DNA of 38,661 nt from Eubacteriales bacterium (GCA_030536755.1 JAUNPJ010000034.1:1-38661), one strand, 5' to 3'; shown: positions 1 to 7,856, numbered from the stretch's first letter. A program made the numbers and translations. The notes: generated by a model not told the origin, from the letters alone.

Positions 1-171
1 GAAAATCGACATGCCTGTGCGGTGGTATCCCTCCCGGGCGAGTGGCGGTCATGTGAAAAACTCCGGAAGTACGCGACCCAAAAACCTTGCCGTTGGGAAG
101 TGTACCGTTGACCGGGAAAGCGGTGCACATACGACCACCCCAAACAGGAAATTGTAAAAGAAAAAGTATGA
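1..171 (+). pseudogene. C-terminal remnant of an unrecognised protein, cut by the window edge
   Basis: Read from base 3, this stretch encodes a tail containing LPLGSVPLTGKAVHI (87-131). The same peptide, with few changes, ends the reverse-strand gene at the other end of the window (38497-38661). DNA differences between the two copies are mostly synonymous (TTG/CTG, GTA/GTT), so this was coding sequence. It is broken here: an in-frame TGA lies at 54-56, and a C run at 137-141 shifts the frame, after which KQEIVKEKV and a TGA (169-171) parallel the KQELM ending of the other copy. The family is not recognised. Only the last ~55 codons are visible, so the full gene may lie outside the window. Confidence 0.5.
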
Positions 172-183
172 CTTTGAATGACA

Positions 184-203
184 GAAAAATGGAGCAGCGC
201 TCC
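184..203 (-). terminator. Intrinsic terminator of the rib operon
   Basis: On the minus strand, GGAGC-GCT-GCTCC (203 to 191) forms a short GC-rich stem followed by ATTTTTC. It lies 12 bases past the ribH stop, where the operon should end. The stem is only 5 bp, so termination may be partial. Confidence 0.6.
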
Positions 204-214
204 CTTCAGGAGTC

Positions 215-682
215 TTATGCTTCGATTTGTCGAATCAGATTTACCATTTCAATGGCACCGAGTGCACAGTCATAGCCTTTGTTGCCTGCTTTTGTGCCGG
301 AGCGCTCGATGGCCTGCTCAATGTTTTCGGTTGTCAGTACGCCGAACATCACCGGGATATCACTGGAGAGTGAGACAGAAGCGATGCCCTTGGATACTTC
401 GCTGCATACATAGTCGTAGTGGCTTGTGCTTCCGCGGATGACAGCGCCAAGACAGATGACAGCGTCATATTTTCCGCTTTTTGCCATCTTTGAGGCGATC
501 AACGGGATTTCAAATGCACCCGGAACCCAGGCTACATCAATGTCTTCTTCCTTTACATCGTGGCGCACCAGTCCGTCGATGGCACCGGATAACAGCTTGG
601 AAGTGATGAATTCGTTGAAACGTGCGGCAACGATGCCGACTTTGATCTGTTCAGGGATGAGTTTTCCTTCAAATGTGTTCAT
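215..682 (-). CDS. ribH: 6,7-dimethyl-8-ribityllumazine synthase
   Basis: The 155-residue product matches lumazine synthase in length and motifs. It condenses 5-amino-6-ribitylamino-uracil with 3,4-dihydroxy-2-butanone 4-phosphate to give the riboflavin precursor; the enzyme is cytosolic and usually a large icosahedral or pentameric assembly. Visible hallmarks are ARFNEFIT near the N-terminus, WVPGAFEIP in the middle, [16 protein letters not shown] (substrate and phosphate binding, with the catalytic His in the SHYDYV part) and FGVLTTEN near the C-terminus. It is the last gene of ribD-ribE-ribBA-ribH, 16 bases after ribBA, with a good AAGGAG site before the ATG. FMN riboswitch control of the whole operon is expected. 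The assignment is secure. Confidence 0.97.
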   Translation of the reverse strand: MNTFEGKLIPEQIKVGIVAARFNEFITSKLLSGAIDGLVRHDVKEEDIDVAWVPGAFEIPLIASKMAKSGKYDAVICLGAVIRGSTSHYDYVCSEVSKGIASVSLSSDIPVMFGVLTTENIEQAIERSGTKAGNKGYDCALGAIEMVNLIRQIEA

Positions 683-698
683 AATGAGAGTCTCCTTT

Positions 699-1898
699 TT
701 AGTAGTTTAAGATATGTCCCATGCGGGTCTGTTTTGTTTTCAGATAAAATAAATCGTGAGCAGTCGCACGCATCTGGATTGGAACGCGCTTGGTGATGTC
801 CATACCGAACTCGGATAACTGGTAAACCTTGTCCGGATTGTTGGTGAGCAGGCGAAGTGTCTTTACGCCGAGATCGCGAAGAATCTGTGCACCGATGTAG
901 TATTCACGCTGGTCTCCTTCAAATCCCAGTGCAAGGTTTGCCTCCAGGGTATCCATGCCCTGCTCCTGCAATTCGTAGGCGCGAAGCTTGTTGATGAGTC
1001 CGATGCCGCGTCCTTCCTGGCGCATATAGAGCAGAATTCCGCGTCCTTCCTTTTCAATCTGGGTCATGGCAGCGGCAAACTGCTGGCCGCAGTCACAGCG
1101 GAGAGAACCAAAGGTATCACCGGTGAGGCATTCGGAATGTACACGGCAGAGAACGTTTTCACCGTCGCCGATCTCGCCTTTTACGAGTGCGATGTGATGT
1201 TCGCCGTTTAGCTGGTTGACATAACCGTAAGCCCGAAATTCCCCATATTTGGTCGGCATTTTTGTTACAGTTACACGCTCTACCAGCTTTTCGTGCTGCT
1301 TGCGGTAGTTCTGCAGATCCTTAATGGTGATAAATTTGATACCCCATTTCTGTGCGAGTTCAATTAATTCCGGGGTGCGCATCATGGTGCCGTCCTCGCG
1401 CATGATCTCACAGCACAGTCCGCATTCTTTTAAGCCTGCCAGGCGCATCAGATCTACGGTTGCTTCGGTGTGGCCTTCACGCTCCAGCACGCCGTTTTTG
1501 CGGGCGAGGAGCGGGAACATATGGCCCGGGCGGCGGAAATCTTCCGGTTTTGCATCTTCCTCCACACATTTCATCGCGGTGATGGAACGCTCTGCGGCAG
1601 AGATTCCTGTCGTGGTGCTGACGTGGTCGATGGAAACCGTAAAGGCTGTTTCATGATTGTCTGTGTTTTGTGTGACCATCTGAGGAAATTGCAGCTTCTG
1701 CACATACGCTTTTGACATCGGCATGCAGATGAGTCCCTTTCCGTGGGTGGCCATAAAGTTGATGTTTTCGGTTGTGGCAAATTCTGCGGCACAGATGAAG
1801 TCGCCTTCGTTTTCACGTTCTGGATCATCTGTGGCAAGAATAATTTTGCCGTTTCTCAAATCTTCTAAGGCTTCTTCGATGGTGTTAAATTGAAACAT
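699..1898 (-). CDS. ribBA: Bifunctional 3,4-dihydroxy-2-butanone-4-phosphate synthase / GTP cyclohydrolase II
   Basis: The 399-residue two-domain protein supplies both starting branches of riboflavin synthesis. Residues ~1-200 are the RibB domain, which makes dihydroxybutanone phosphate from ribulose 5-phosphate: acidic metal-site motif [10 protein letters not shown], then RPGHMFPL and REGHTEA. Residues ~205-399 are the RibA domain, which opens [21 protein letters not shown] holds the three zinc-binding Cys, followed by RQEGRGIGL and the C-terminal LTNNPDK. Length and domain order are those of the usual fusion in Gram-positive bacteria. AGGAGG lies just before the ATG, and the gene sits 12 bases after ribE. 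All key motifs appear intact. Confidence 0.97.
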   Translation of the reverse strand: MFQFNTIEEALEDLRNGKIILATDDPERENEGDFICAAEFATTENINFMATHGKGLICMPMSKAYVQKLQFPQMVTQNTDNHETAFTVSIDHVSTTTGISAAERSITAMKCVEEDAKPEDFRRPGHMFPLLARKNGVLEREGHTEATVDLMRLAGLKECGLCCEIMREDGTMMRTPELIELAQKWGIKFITIKDLQNYRKQHEKLVERVTVTKMPTKYGEFRAYGYVNQLNGEHHIALVKGEIGDGENVLCRVHSECLTGDTFGSLRCDCGQQFAAAMTQIEKEGRGILLYMRQEGRGIGLINKLRAYELQEQGMDTLEANLALGFEGDQREYYIGAQILRDLGVKTLRLLTNNPDKVYQLSEFGMDITKRVPIQMRATAHDLFYLKTKQTRMGHILNY

Positions 1899-1910
1899 AT
1901 GGAAATCCTC

Positions 1911-2558
1911 CTAAAATCCGTATTTTAATAAAAAATCTCGTGTCAGCCCGCTGCCCTGTGCAGGTGTGTCGGCAGGCTGGAGCAGTTTTTCTACATATTT
2001 TCCGATGATATCGGTCTCAAGATTGACCAGATCCCCCGTTTTGCGTTTGCCGAGGATGGTTACCCGGGCAGTATGAGGAATGATGGAAACAGAGAAGGAT
2101 GTTTTGTCTGTTTTGGCTACGGTCAGGCTGATGCCGTCGATGGTAATCGAACCCTTTTCCACGACATAGCGCAGGACGGAAGGGGAAGCTGCAATGGTAT
2201 ACCAGACTGCGTTGTCATCCTTTTGAATGTTTGTAATGGTCCCCGTGCCGTCCACATGACCGGCTACGATGTGTCCGCCAAATCGTCCGTTTGCAGGCAT
2301 TGCACGTTCCAGATTGACGGAACTGCCTGGTTTTAATGTAGATAAAGCGGTGCGGTTGAGGGTTTCGTGCATGACATCAGCAGAAAAACTACGGGAGTCG
2401 AATCCTACAACAGTCAGACAGACACCATTGACGGCGATGCTGTCACCGAGTTTTACGTCCTCCAGAACTTTTGCAGTCTGAATCTGCAAAACTGCGGAGT
2501 GTGTGCCTTTCTGGATTCCTTTGAGCGTTCCCATTTCTTCAACAATTCCGGTAAACAT
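1911..2558 (-). CDS. ribE: Riboflavin synthase, alpha chain
   Basis: The 215-residue product dismutates two 6,7-dimethyl-8-ribityllumazine molecules to riboflavin. It begins with the family hallmark MFTGIVEEMG and shows two internally similar lumazine-binding halves: GDSIAVNGVCLTV in the first and KGSITIDGISLTV in the second. This is the normal length for the trimeric enzyme. The ATG lies inside the end of ribD (20-base overlap) and is preceded by GAGGTGA, so translation is probably coupled. It is the second gene of the riboswitch-controlled rib operon. No abnormal feature is seen. Confidence 0.96.
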   Translation of the reverse strand: MFTGIVEEMGTLKGIQKGTHSAVLQIQTAKVLEDVKLGDSIAVNGVCLTVVGFDSRSFSADVMHETLNRTALSTLKPGSSVNLERAMPANGRFGGHIVAGHVDGTGTITNIQKDDNAVWYTIAASPSVLRYVVEKGSITIDGISLTVAKTDKTSFSVSIIPHTARVTILGKRKTGDLVNLETDIIGKYVEKLLQPADTPAQGSGLTRDFLLKYGF

Positions 2559-3651
2559 GAGGAGTCACCTCGCTTTCTATCAAAAAATCGTCACCAAGCT
2601 GCGTGATTTTGCTGTTTGAGAGCAAAACTGCCTCGGCCGGGGATGCAAAGCCCTGTCCGCTGACCGGGGTTTTGGCTGTCGCTCCGCCAAATAGCTTGGG
2701 GGCGATATATGCCTGGACTTTTTTTACAATGCCGCTCTCCAGAGCTGCCCAGTTCAGGGTGGCGCCTCCTTCCAAAAGTATGGAATCGATCTCATACTTT
2801 CTGCCCAACACATCCATCAAATCAGAAAGATCGATGTGACCGTCTTTTGATTTCGAAACGGTCAATACACGACAATCCTTGTCTTCATAGACTTTTTTGC
2901 GTCCGTCATCCGCGCACAGTGTGGCAAGAATGGTCGGAACCTTTGACGCTGTCTGTACGATCTGGGAAGTAATCGGCGTGCGCAGGTGGCTGTCGCAGAT
3001 GATCCGAATGGGATTTTTGCCATGTTCGATTCGGCATGTCAGAAGGGGATCGTCTGTCAGCACGGTGTTGACACCTACCATGATCGCCGTGTATTTGTGG
3101 CGCTGCCAATGGACATGTTGGCGTGCCTGCTCTCCGGTTATCCACTTGGATGCTCCAGTGTAGGCAGCAATTTTCCCATCCATCGTCATGGCATATTTCA
3201 TGACTACAAAAGGGTGTTTTGTCTGTATGTAATGAAAAAATACCTCGTTGAGCTGTCGGCATTCATCTTCCAGAACGTGTTCGACTACTTCGATTCCGTG
3301 TCGGCGCAGAATCTCGATTCCTTTCCCTGCAACAGCCGGGTTTGGATCACTGGAACCAACGACGACCCGTGTGATGCCTGATTCCAGAATGGCATCTGTG
3401 CAGGGAGGTTGTTTTCCGTAATGGCAGCATGGTTCCAGGGTGACATAAATGGTAGCACCCGCAGGTGATTCTGTGCAGGAAGCCAGTGCGTTTCGCTCTG
3501 CGTGAAGATCGCCGTAGCGTTCATGATAGCCCTGCCCGATGATATGGCCGTTTTTTACAATGATGGCTCCTACCATGGGGTTGGGGGCGGTATAACCGCA
3601 CCCTTTTTGGGCAAGCTCCAGAGCTGTTTTCATATAGGTCAAATCATTCAT
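2539..3651 (-). CDS. ribD: Bifunctional diaminohydroxyphosphoribosylaminopyrimidine deaminase / 5-amino-6-(5-phosphoribosylamino)uracil reductase
   Basis: The 370-residue product catalyses the deamination and side-chain reduction that follow GTP ring opening. The N-terminal cytidine-deaminase-like domain (~1-145) shows the zinc site HAERNA with PCCHYGKQPPC. The C-terminal reductase domain (~147-365) shows VVMKYAMTMDGKIA, SKWITGEQAR and the nucleotide-binding LLEGGATLNWA. It is the first gene of the operon: GGAGG lies 9 bases before the ATG and the FMN riboswitch ~150 bases upstream. The terminator that decides expression sits between aptamer and start codon. Family, length and context agree. 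Confidence 0.97.
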   Translation of the reverse strand: MNDLTYMKTALELAQKGCGYTAPNPMVGAIIVKNGHIIGQGYHERYGDLHAERNALASCTESPAGATIYVTLEPCCHYGKQPPCTDAILESGITRVVVGSSDPNPAVAGKGIEILRRHGIEVVEHVLEDECRQLNEVFFHYIQTKHPFVVMKYAMTMDGKIAAYTGASKWITGEQARQHVHWQRHKYTAIMVGVNTVLTDDPLLTCRIEHGKNPIRIICDSHLRTPITSQIVQTASKVPTILATLCADDGRKKVYEDKDCRVLTVSKSKDGHIDLSDLMDVLGRKYEIDSILLEGGATLNWAALESGIVKKVQAYIAPKLFGGATAKTPVSGQGFASPAEAVLLSNSKITQLGDDFLIESEVTPHVYRNC

Positions 3652-3684
3652 TTGATTAAGCCTCCAAAGTTTTATCGGTAAAAT

Positions 3685-3716
3685 GAAAAATACCCCGAAC
3701 GAAAAGGTTCAGGGTA
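3685..3716 (-). terminator. Riboswitch-controlled terminator upstream of ribD
   Basis: On the minus strand, arms 3716-3707 and 3700-3691 (TACCCTGAAC with GTTCGGGGTA, one G-U pair) enclose a 6-base loop and are followed by TTTTTC. It lies ~90 bases after the aptamer and 40 bases before ribD, the place of an FMN-dependent transcription terminator. Confidence 0.88.
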
Positions 3717-3804
3717 TTTTGATTATGGAGATATTCATGCAAAAATAAAAATCTGGAACAATCAATATTCCAGAGCATTGCCGCTACAATAAAAAAGTAG
3801 TTTT

Positions 3805-3912
3805 CTCTTCTTTCATCCAGACTGTACTGTCGGCTTCGGAGTTTCACCGAATCATGCCTTGCGGCTCGTGGGCTATTACCACCGGTGGGGAATTGCACCC
3901 CGCCCTGAAGAT
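3805..3912 (-). promoter_or_regulatory. FMN riboswitch (RFN element)
   Basis: The minus-strand RNA contains the conserved RFN blocks in order: CTTCAGGGCGGGGTG, AATTCCCCACCGGTGGTAA, GCCCACGAGC, GATTCGGTGAAACTCCG, AAGCCGACAGTACAGTCTGG and ATGAAAGAAGAG. Bound FMN is expected to let the downstream terminator (3685-3716) form and shut off ribDE-BA-H. Aptamer, terminator and a strong promoter (3932-3960) are all in the correct order. Confidence 0.97.
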
Positions 3913-3931
3913 TTCGTCTTTAATTGACTAA

Positions 3932-3960
3932 AGTATACAAAGAATTTGTTTGATTGTCAA
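3932..3960 (-). promoter_or_regulatory. Promoter of the rib operon
   Basis: On the minus strand, TTGACA (3960-3955), a 17-base spacer and TATACT (3937-3932) make a near-consensus sigma-A promoter. Transcription would start near 3925, just before the FMN aptamer. Confidence 0.85.
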
Positions 3961-3999
3961 GAGAAATCATCATTTTTTACAATTTTTTTCGTAGATAAA

Positions 4000-4142
4000 G
4001 TTACTGTTCACACGGCACTATCCCGCGAGGTGTTTTGGCATGAATATGCCAAAATCCCGAGACATACAAGCCAAAATTCCATTGCCGAAGGCAATCTGGA
4101 ATGAATTTTGGCTAAGTTACTGTGAACGGAGTGAATAGTAAC
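4000..4142. repeat. Palindromic intergenic element (MITE/REP-like)
   Basis: The ends are inverted copies: GTTACTGTTCAC at 4000-4011 and GTGAATAGTAAC at 4131-4142, differing by one transition. Inside are two strong hairpins. The first is TTTTGGCAT-GAAT-ATGCCAAAA (4033-4054). The second is 4069-4113, with arms AGCCAAAATTCC and GGAATGAATTTTGGCT and an inner ATTGCC-GAA-GGCAAT. A further copy of the end, GTTACTGTGAAC, is at 4116-4127. The same end sequences recur at 29952-29969 and, more decayed, at 12510-12547. It encodes nothing and lies between divergent rib and thi promoters. A miniature inverted-repeat element is the best guess; no transposase is seen. Confidence 0.7.
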
Positions 4143-4162
4143 TAGATAAAAATAAAAAAACG

Positions 4163-4171
4163 TGCTATGAT
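4163..4171 (+). promoter_or_regulatory. Extended -10 promoter of thiWM
   Basis: TGCTATGAT is an extended -10 (TG at 4163-4164, TATGAT at 4166-4171) 34 bases before the thiW start. No good -35 is present. No TPP riboswitch motif is seen in the short leader, unlike many thi operons. Confidence 0.5.
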
Positions 4172-4204
4172 AAGAAATTAGTAATAAGGAAGGAGGAGAT
4201 TATT

Positions 4205-4759
4205 TTGGAAAAGGAAAGAATGAACACGTTTCGCATGGTGATGTTGGCAACGATGGTAGCCATTGGTGTTGTAATCTCGCCGATTCTGCGAATTGAGGGA
4301 ATGTGTCCTACGGCTCATCTGATTAATATTGTGTGCTCGGTTCTGATGGGACCGTGGTATTCTCTGCTTTGTGCAACGATGATCGGAATTATTCGTATGA
4401 TGTTTATGGGAATTCCGCCACTGGCGCTTACAGGTGCTGTGTTTGGCGCATTTTTATCCGGCGTGCTTTATCAGGCATCCAAGGGTCGTATTATCTGCGC
4501 CGTGATCGGAGAGGTCATCGGCACGGGGATTATCGGCTCGCTGGTTTCCTATCCTGTTATGGCATTTTTGATGGGAAGAGAAGGATTGACTGCATTTTTC
4601 TATACTCCGATGTTTATCGGAGCGACACTGATGGGCGGAACCGTTGCCTATATTTTCCTGAAAGCGTTAAGCAGAGCAGGATTATTGGTGAAGTTCCAAC
4701 AGAGTCTGGGAGCAAAAGTTTATGATAAAGGATATGTTAGAACTGCGAAAGAAAATTAA
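4205..4759 (+). CDS. thiW: ThiW-type ECF transporter substrate-binding subunit (thiazole uptake)
   Basis: The 184-residue, very hydrophobic product has about five membrane segments and resembles the ThiW S-component of energy-coupling factor transporters, which take up hydroxyethylthiazole. Supporting features are the motif GMCPTAHLINIVCSVLMGPWYS, the glycine-rich GAVFGAFLSG and GEVIGTGIIGSL segments, and the immediate downstream thiM, the usual partner of thiW. The shared energising module (EcfAAT) must come from elsewhere, as in group II ECF systems. The likely start is a TTG at 4205 spaced 6-7 bases from GGAGGAG; the next ATG (4220) is too far from that site. It overlaps thiM by 38 bases. 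Confidence 0.85.
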   Translation: MEKERMNTFRMVMLATMVAIGVVISPILRIEGMCPTAHLINIVCSVLMGPWYSLLCATMIGIIRMMFMGIPPLALTGAVFGAFLSGVLYQASKGRIICAVIGEVIGTGIIGSLVSYPVMAFLMGREGLTAFFYTPMFIGATLMGGTVAYIFLKALSRAGLLVKFQQSLGAKVYDKGYVRTAKEN

Positions 4760-5537
4760 GACAGAGCAGCCGCTGATTCACTGCATTACGAATCCCATTT
4801 CCATTCATGCATGTGCCAATGTGGTGCTCGCCCTTGGTGCAAGGCCGATTATGGCAGAGCATCCGGCAGAGGTGGCGCAGATTACAGCCACAGCGGGTGC
4901 CTTGATGCTGAACCTTGGAAATATTACAGATGTTCGTATGAAATCCATGGAAATCTCCCTGAGAACAGCGAAGGAAAACGAGATACCGGTGCTTCTTGAC
5001 CTGGTAGGAACGGCCTGCAGTGATTTGCGCTTTCATTACGCAAAACATTTGATGGAGATTGGCGGTATTGCTGTGCTGAAAGGAAATATGTCAGAACTTC
5101 TTGCGATGGCAGGTTGTCCTTCCCACAGTATCGGTGTGGATGCGGGCGAGAAAGATGCCGTGACAAATCAGAACCAGAAGGAAATGGCAGCTATTTTAGG
5201 GCAGCTGGCCAAAGAAACTGGATCTGTGATTCTGGCAAGCGGGAAAAAAGATATGGTTGTCAGTGAATCGTCAGCATATGTTTTATCAAATGGTGATCCC
5301 ATGCTGTCATGTATTACGGGAACCGGCTGTATGCAGGGCGCTGCCTGCGCCACGTATCTTGCGTGTGAAGACCCGCTTCTGGCAGGGCTTCTGGCAGCGG
5401 CGACTATGGGAATCGCGGGAGAGCTTGCGGCGGAAAAATGTCACGGACCGGGCAGCTTTCAGGCAGAATTTTTGGATCAGCTTTATGGTATGAGTGATCT
5501 TGAATTGCAAAACAGAATACAGATGGAACAGATTTAA
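4722..5537 (+). CDS. thiM: Hydroxyethylthiazole kinase
   Basis: The 271-residue product phosphorylates 4-methyl-5-(2-hydroxyethyl)thiazole, salvaging the thiazole half of thiamine. Family features in order are PLIHCITNPISIHACANVVLALGARPIMA at the N-terminus, LMLNLGN, LLDLVGTA (here Leu replaces the usual Pro in the DPVG-type motif), LKGNMSELLAMAG, the ATP/catalytic GTGCMQGAA near residue 205 and the C-terminal GPGSFQAEFLDQL. It is translated from inside the end of thiW, with GGGAG 9 bases before the ATG; an ATG at 4734 is an alternative start. Together with thiW it forms an uptake-and-trap pair. Confidence 0.95.
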   Translation: MIKDMLELRKKIKTEQPLIHCITNPISIHACANVVLALGARPIMAEHPAEVAQITATAGALMLNLGNITDVRMKSMEISLRTAKENEIPVLLDLVGTACSDLRFHYAKHLMEIGGIAVLKGNMSELLAMAGCPSHSIGVDAGEKDAVTNQNQKEMAAILGQLAKETGSVILASGKKDMVVSESSAYVLSNGDPMLSCITGTGCMQGAACATYLACEDPLLAGLLAAATMGIAGELAAEKCHGPGSFQAEFLDQLYGMSDLELQNRIQMEQI

Positions 5538-5580
5538 AAACAGGTCTGCTGTACCAGAGGTGGTGCAGCAGGCCTGTTTT
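5537..5580. terminator. Bidirectional terminator between thiM and pyrC
   Basis: Arms 5540-5556 and 5561-5577 pair over 17 bp (G-U pairs only as exceptions) around a 4-base loop. There is an A run on one side and a T run on the other, so it can end both thiM (+) and pyrC (-). Confidence 0.88.
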
Positions 5581-5618
5581 GGCGTCAGGTATCTGGCGAA
5601 ATATCAGATGACTATTCT

Positions 5619-6881
5619 TTAGCAGCAGGAATAAACAATCTTTCCGTCACAGATGGTATAATGAATTTTTCCGTATAAAGACATTCCCTTGAATGGACTG
5701 TTGGAAGATTTGGACGCAAAGGAATCTACGGTCCACTCTTCATCTGGGTTAAAAATTACAAAATCTGCAGGTGCACCGGTTTCGATGGAACCGCCCGGAA
5801 GGTGATACAGAGCAGCAGGGTTGGAGGTCATTTTCTCCAGAAGCTGTATAAGGGTCAAGTGTCCCGGTTTTACAAGGGAAGTGATTCCCAGTCCCAGAGC
5901 AGTCTCCAGTCCTGTGATGCCGCTTGGCGCCTCTGTCAGCGGTCTTGACTTTTCTTCCTGACTGTGCGGCGCATGGTCTGTGGCAATCAGATCAATGGTG
6001 CCATCTTTGAGTCCCCGGATGATAGCCTGGCGATCCTTTTCGGTGCGAAGAGGCGGATTCATTTTTGCAAGAGTTCCATATTGCAGAATCGCATCCTCCG
6101 TCAGTGTGAAATGATGCGGTGTTGCCTCGGCGTGAATGTTGGCTCCCAGTTCTTTGGCATTGCGCACAAGTGCTACGGAATTGCCGGAGCTGATGTGCTG
6201 AATGACAGTGTTTGCTTTTGTGTGAAGTGCAAGCATGCAGTCTCTTGCGACGAGAACATCCTCGGCAATGGACGGGGAAGCGGAAATTCCCAGTGCTTCG
6301 GATATGATTCCTTCGTTGATTCCGTTGTTTGTAATAAAGGATTTGTCTTCTTCATGAAGACTGATGGGGAGATCAAGTGCAGCTGCACGTTCCATTGCCT
6401 CGTGGCAGAGCACTGCGCTCATCAGAGGAATTCCATCGTCTGTGAAACCACAGGCACCGGCCTGAGCCAGAGCCTCCATATCGTTTAAGTTCTGACCTTT
6501 TAAGCCCTCAGAAACGGCGGCGGCCTGATAAATATGGATATCTTCCTCTTTTGCACGTGTTAAGATATCTGTCAAAGTCTCCACGGAATCTACAGCAGGA
6601 GAAGTGTTTGCCATGCAAATGACAGAAGTAAAACCTCCTTTTGCGGCAGCCAGAGAACCTGTGTGAAGCGTTTCTTTGTAGGTAAATCCCGGATCGCGAA
6701 AATGTACATGGGTATCAATCAGTCCCGGAGCAATGGTAAGACCGGTGATGTCCAGAATTTCTTCCTGCTCCCCGGAAAGGTTGGTGCCGATTTCTTCAAT
6801 GATGCCGTTGCTGATGCGAATATCGGCAGGCTCGGATGTGTTTGTGCGGGGGTTGATGAGAAAACCATTTTTTAAAATCAT
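5619..6881 (-). CDS. pyrC: Dihydroorotase
   Basis: The 420-residue amidohydrolase closes carbamoyl-aspartate to dihydroorotate, the third step of pyrimidine synthesis. It has the class I metal-site motif DTHVHFRDPG (His58 and His60), FTDDGIPL, a His-containing PISLHEED segment, EATPHHFTLT and the late metal/catalytic motif ATDHAPHS. Length fits the Gram-positive class I enzyme. The chosen ATG (6881) follows AAGGAG by 9 bases; an in-frame ATG at 6920 has no site and would add 13 unrelated residues. It is transcribed alone from a near-consensus promoter (6922-6951). The other pyr genes, except carB further on, are not here. Confidence 0.95.
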   Translation of the reverse strand: MILKNGFLINPRTNTSEPADIRISNGIIEEIGTNLSGEQEEILDITGLTIAPGLIDTHVHFRDPGFTYKETLHTGSLAAAKGGFTSVICMANTSPAVDSVETLTDILTRAKEEDIHIYQAAAVSEGLKGQNLNDMEALAQAGACGFTDDGIPLMSAVLCHEAMERAAALDLPISLHEEDKSFITNNGINEGIISEALGISASPSIAEDVLVARDCMLALHTKANTVIQHISSGNSVALVRNAKELGANIHAEATPHHFTLTEDAILQYGTLAKMNPPLRTEKDRQAIIRGLKDGTIDLIATDHAPHSQEEKSRPLTEAPSGITGLETALGLGITSLVKPGHLTLIQLLEKMTSNPAALYHLPGGSIETGAPADFVIFNPDEEWTVDSFASKSSNSPFKGMSLYGKIHYTICDGKIVYSCC

Positions 6882-6921
6882 AGTTTCACACTCCTTATTT
6901 CGTCTCATTTGATTTATCATA

Positions 6922-6951
6922 AGTATAGAAGAAGGGCAAAGCGGATGTCAA
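6922..6951 (-). promoter_or_regulatory. Promoter of pyrC
   Basis: On the minus strand, TTGACA (6951-6946), an 18-base spacer and TATACT (6927-6922) sit ~40 bases before the chosen pyrC start. No PyrR-type leader or attenuator is evident in the short leader. Confidence 0.75.
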
Positions 6952-6952
6952 G

Positions 6953-6980
6953 TTGGAATATTGTTTGTAAAGAATATAAC
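6953..6980 (+). promoter_or_regulatory. Possible promoter for the ArsC-like gene
   Basis: TTGGAA (6953-6958), a 16-base spacer and TATAAC (6975-6980) lie back to back with the pyrC promoter. The leader that follows holds an imperfect hairpin (GCAGTTG at 7037 with CAGCTGC at 7062-7068) before the ribosome binding site. Confidence 0.4.
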
Positions 6981-7094
6981 AATCCTTCCTTTTATAGTAG
7001 AAAAACAGGAGATTAAGTGGTAAAATAAAGAAAATTGCAGTTGTCCGGTGAGGAAGCTGAGCAGCTGCAAAAAATTTATTTAGGAGGAATCCAG

Positions 7095-7457
7095 GTGTTA
7101 TTTATTGAATATCCAAAATGTACAACCTGTAAGAAAGCAAAAAAGTGGTTGGATGAGCAGGGCATTGAGTATATAGACCGCCATATCAAAGAGGAAAACC
7201 CAACAGCGGAAGAATTGAAAAAGTGGCATGAGATCAGTGGATTTCCGTTAAAAAGATTTTTTAATACAAGCGGGATGCTTTATCGGGAGCTGGGACTGAA
7301 GGACAAGCTTCCCGGCATGAGTGAGCAAGAGCAGTATGCGCTTCTGGCATCCGATGGTATGTTGGTAAAAAGGCCGCTTTTGATTGGAGAGGATTTTGTA
7401 CTGACTGGATTTAAAGAGGAACAATGGAAAGAGGCTGTTGGAACTGAAAAAGAGTAG
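7095..7457 (+). CDS. ArsC/Spx-family thioredoxin-fold protein
   Basis: The 120-residue product has the ArsC/Spx/YffB fold. It opens with a beta-strand leading to CTTCKKAKKWL, a CxxC redox pair at Cys9 and Cys12, and ends with the family's conserved KRPLLIGEDFVLTGFKEEQW segment. Related proteins are either glutaredoxin-like reductases or Spx-type RNA polymerase-binding regulators. The sequence alone does not decide which; the lack of the arsenate-reductase catalytic context and of nearby ars genes argues against a dedicated arsenate reductase. The GTG at 7095 is chosen because AGGAGG lies 7 bases upstream; reading from 7035 would add 20 residues without a good site. It is co-directional with the Hpt gene 24 bases on. 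Confidence 0.8.
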   Translation: MLFIEYPKCTTCKKAKKWLDEQGIEYIDRHIKEENPTAEELKKWHEISGFPLKRFFNTSGMLYRELGLKDKLPGMSEQEQYALLASDGMLVKRPLLIGEDFVLTGFKEEQWKEAVGTEKE

Positions 7458-7481
7458 AGAAAGGAATTTAAGGAGAGTAAG

Positions 7482-7856
7482 ATGAATTTACAGGAATGTT
7501 ATCAGGCATTTGGGGGAGATTATGAAGACACGATGAAGCGGATGGGAATGGAACGCCTGCTTCAGAAATTTATGCTGAAATTTCTGGATGATAAGAGTTT
7601 TGAAGAATTGTGCAGCAGCATGGAACAGAAAAAATACGAAGAGGCATTTCGTGCTGCCCATACATTAAAAGGACTCTGTTTGAACCTTGGCTTTAAGCCT
7701 CTGGCAGAGTCCAGCAGCAATCTGACAGAGGCACTTCGTCCTCAGCAGTTTGAAGAAAGCGACATGGTGGAAATCATGAAAATGCTGGAACAGGTAAAAC
7801 GTGATTATGAAATGACAGTTTCTGTAATCATGGAATTTAAGGAAGGTCTGGCATAA
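7482..7856 (+). CDS. Stand-alone histidine-phosphotransfer (Hpt) domain protein
   Basis: The 124-residue, mostly helical protein matches a single Hpt domain. The signature AAHTLKGLCLNLGFKPL places the phosphoacceptor at His60 within a four-helix bundle, with Lys63 and Gly64 conserved. Hpt proteins relay phosphoryl groups between receiver domains of hybrid kinases and response regulators. No hybrid kinase or receiver is encoded next to it, so its partners are unknown. It follows the ArsC-like gene closely and probably shares its transcript; a GGAGAG site precedes the ATG. It is followed by a strong bidirectional terminator. Confidence 0.85.
   Translation: MNLQECYQAFGGDYEDTMKRMGMERLLQKFMLKFLDDKSFEELCSSMEQKKYEEAFRAAHTLKGLCLNLGFKPLAESSSNLTEALRPQQFEESDMVEIMKMLEQVKRDYEMTVSVIMEFKEGLA

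Noticed and set aside
20-140. Possible structured RNA (for example a group II intron end) suggested by the GTGTACCG/CGGTGCAC hairpin
   Set aside because: The same stretch aligns with the coding tail at 38497-38661 with synonymous changes, so it is better explained as decayed coding DNA.
4143-4204. TPP riboswitch before thiW-thiM
   Set aside because: The 62-base leader is too short and lacks the conserved TPP aptamer motifs.
7035-7094. Twenty-residue N-terminal extension of the ArsC/Spx-like protein
   Set aside because: The GTG at 7095 has AGGAGG at ideal spacing and gives the family-typical N-terminus.
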